This document shows positions 63,468 through 64,000 of a stretch of DNA of 64,000 nucleotides, one piece after another. Made by a program: the position numbers and the translations under genes. The notes under the pieces were generated by a model that made no database searches, was not told the DNA's origin, and saw only the letters and a program-made list of their open reading frames with translations. The stretch is from contig JAAFJE010000003.1 in NCBI GenBank assembly GCA_013298025.1, positions 124,001 to 188,000 of the forward strand, in the 5' to 3' direction. This DNA is from Cytophagales bacterium. Its GTDB lineage: Bacteria; Bacteroidota; Bacteroidia; Cytophagales; Spirosomataceae. The number at the start of each line of letters is the position of its first letter. Position 1 is the first letter of the stretch.

Positions 63468-64000
63468 ATGAATACCTATAAAAATATCAAACAAACGTAT
63501 CTTCTAGCTGTGTTTACGGCAGTACTTATTACCGTTTTTAATCAAATGGTGATACAATATTGGCTTTATCAGAAAAATAATGATTCACGGGTTATCAATA
63601 TAGCAGGAAGACAACGAATGCTTAGTCAGAAGTTGAATGTATTTTTTTATAAAATCAGGGAACACGAGCCCAATCAGCGAGAAGCCTTACTTACCACGTT
63701 TGCTTTATGGAGCAAAACACACCAAGGGCTTATGCACGGTGATACAAGCCTACACCTTACCGCCATTGATAATGTAGCAGTGCTGCAACAACTCAAAGCC
63801 CTCAACCCACATATAGCTTTCATCGAGCATATCATCAAACACAATACACCACTTGATGTAAATGTGCTGTCACAAATTACGCAAAACCAAGCTACTTTTT
63901 TACAAAAAATGGAGCATATCGTTGGTTTATTGGAGGTTGTGTCAGACGATAAACTACACAAAATTATCATACTCGAAATTCTTTTGGCTGCAATTTCGTT
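63468..64000 (+). CDS. PilJ/type IV pili MCP N-terminal domain sensor, 3' end cut by window
   Basis: An ORF that runs off the right edge; 177 complete codons are visible. It starts MNTYKNIKQTYLLAVFTAVL with a membrane helix, then VINIAGRQRMLSQKLNVFFY, the diagnostic motif of the PilJ_N sensor domain (nitrate/nitrite-sensor-like). Two periplasmic helices follow, and a second membrane helix appears to begin (IIILEILLAAIS). The missing part is probably a histidine kinase or cyclase output. Confidence 0.82.
   Translation, partial: MNTYKNIKQTYLLAVFTAVLITVFNQMVIQYWLYQKNNDSRVINIAGRQRMLSQKLNVFFYKIREHEPNQREALLTTFALWSKTHQGLMHGDTSLHLTAIDNVAVLQQLKALNPHIAFIEHIIKHNTPLDVNVLSQITQNQATFLQKMEHIVGLLEVVSDDKLHKIIILEILLAAIS

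Overview
The window is about 64 kb of AT-rich DNA that looks like a chromosome segment from the Bacteroidota, most likely the Cytophagales (Spirosomataceae-like). Support for this: TAnnTTTG -7 promoter elements, weak Shine-Dalgarno sequences, a TonB receptor with a carboxypeptidase-like N-terminal domain, many small lipoproteins, PAS proteins with the HKVRGP motif, and family matches such as YceI, TerC, STM3941-like and the AAA-ATPase-like/PD-(D/E)XK family. The genus call is inference.

Left part (1-18 kb): a truncated PAS sensor, TerC, a beta-barrel protein, two tandem AAA-ATPase-like/PD-(D/E)XK genes, an MBL-fold hydrolase, a DUF255 thioredoxin-like protein, an FAD oxidoreductase and YceI. 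Then comes an accessory stretch (12.5-16.3 kb) of small minus-strand genes whose borders look like integron attC sites. It is followed by a tRNA-Arg with two broken tandem copies and a fatty acid desaturase.

Central part (18-45 kb): a complete type III-B (Cmr) CRISPR locus. The array has 60 apparently identical 37-bp repeats and 59 spacers (19099-23559). Its trailer end runs into six exact-period 152-bp units (18187-19098) that look like a decayed, amplified two-spacer block. The adaptation operon lies on the leader side, on the minus strand: RecD-like helicase, four-TM coiled-coil protein, VWA-like exported protein, cas1, a VirE_N/AEP-like primase (CAPP-like), cas2 with a long N-terminal extension, and a TPR plus cold-shock-like protein. 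A WYL regulator is divergent from the helicase. The effector operon (44729 down to 33227) is cas6, cmr1, cas10/cmr2 with an intact GGDD, cmr3, a CARF plus PD-(D/E)XK protein, cmr4, cmr5, cmr6, an AAA_14/DUF4143 ATPase, a DxTHG CARF-HEPN Csx1, and a small Csx15/Csx20-like putative ring nuclease. Together these would acquire spacers, make crRNA, cut target RNA, make cyclic oligoadenylate and drive two different CARF nucleases.

The spacers read as protein-coding sequence on the + strand, so crRNAs made from the minus strand would be antisense to target mRNA. Two sets of spacers match homologous coding segments of related targets, and in one pair all differences fall at third codon positions.

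Right part (45-64 kb): a sigma-54 response regulator, a membrane protein, an acyl-lipid desaturase, a cold-shock-domain protein, a TonB receptor with a surface lipoprotein, a small lipoprotein, a c-type cytochrome, an M23 peptidase, a third AAA-ATPase-like/PD-(D/E)XK copy, HxlR regulator with azoreductase, a 21-bp-period tandem repeat, a lipoprotein, a TPR histidine kinase, an SRPBCC protein and the start of a PilJ-type sensor cut by the window edge. Long inverted low-complexity repeats recur in several gaps.
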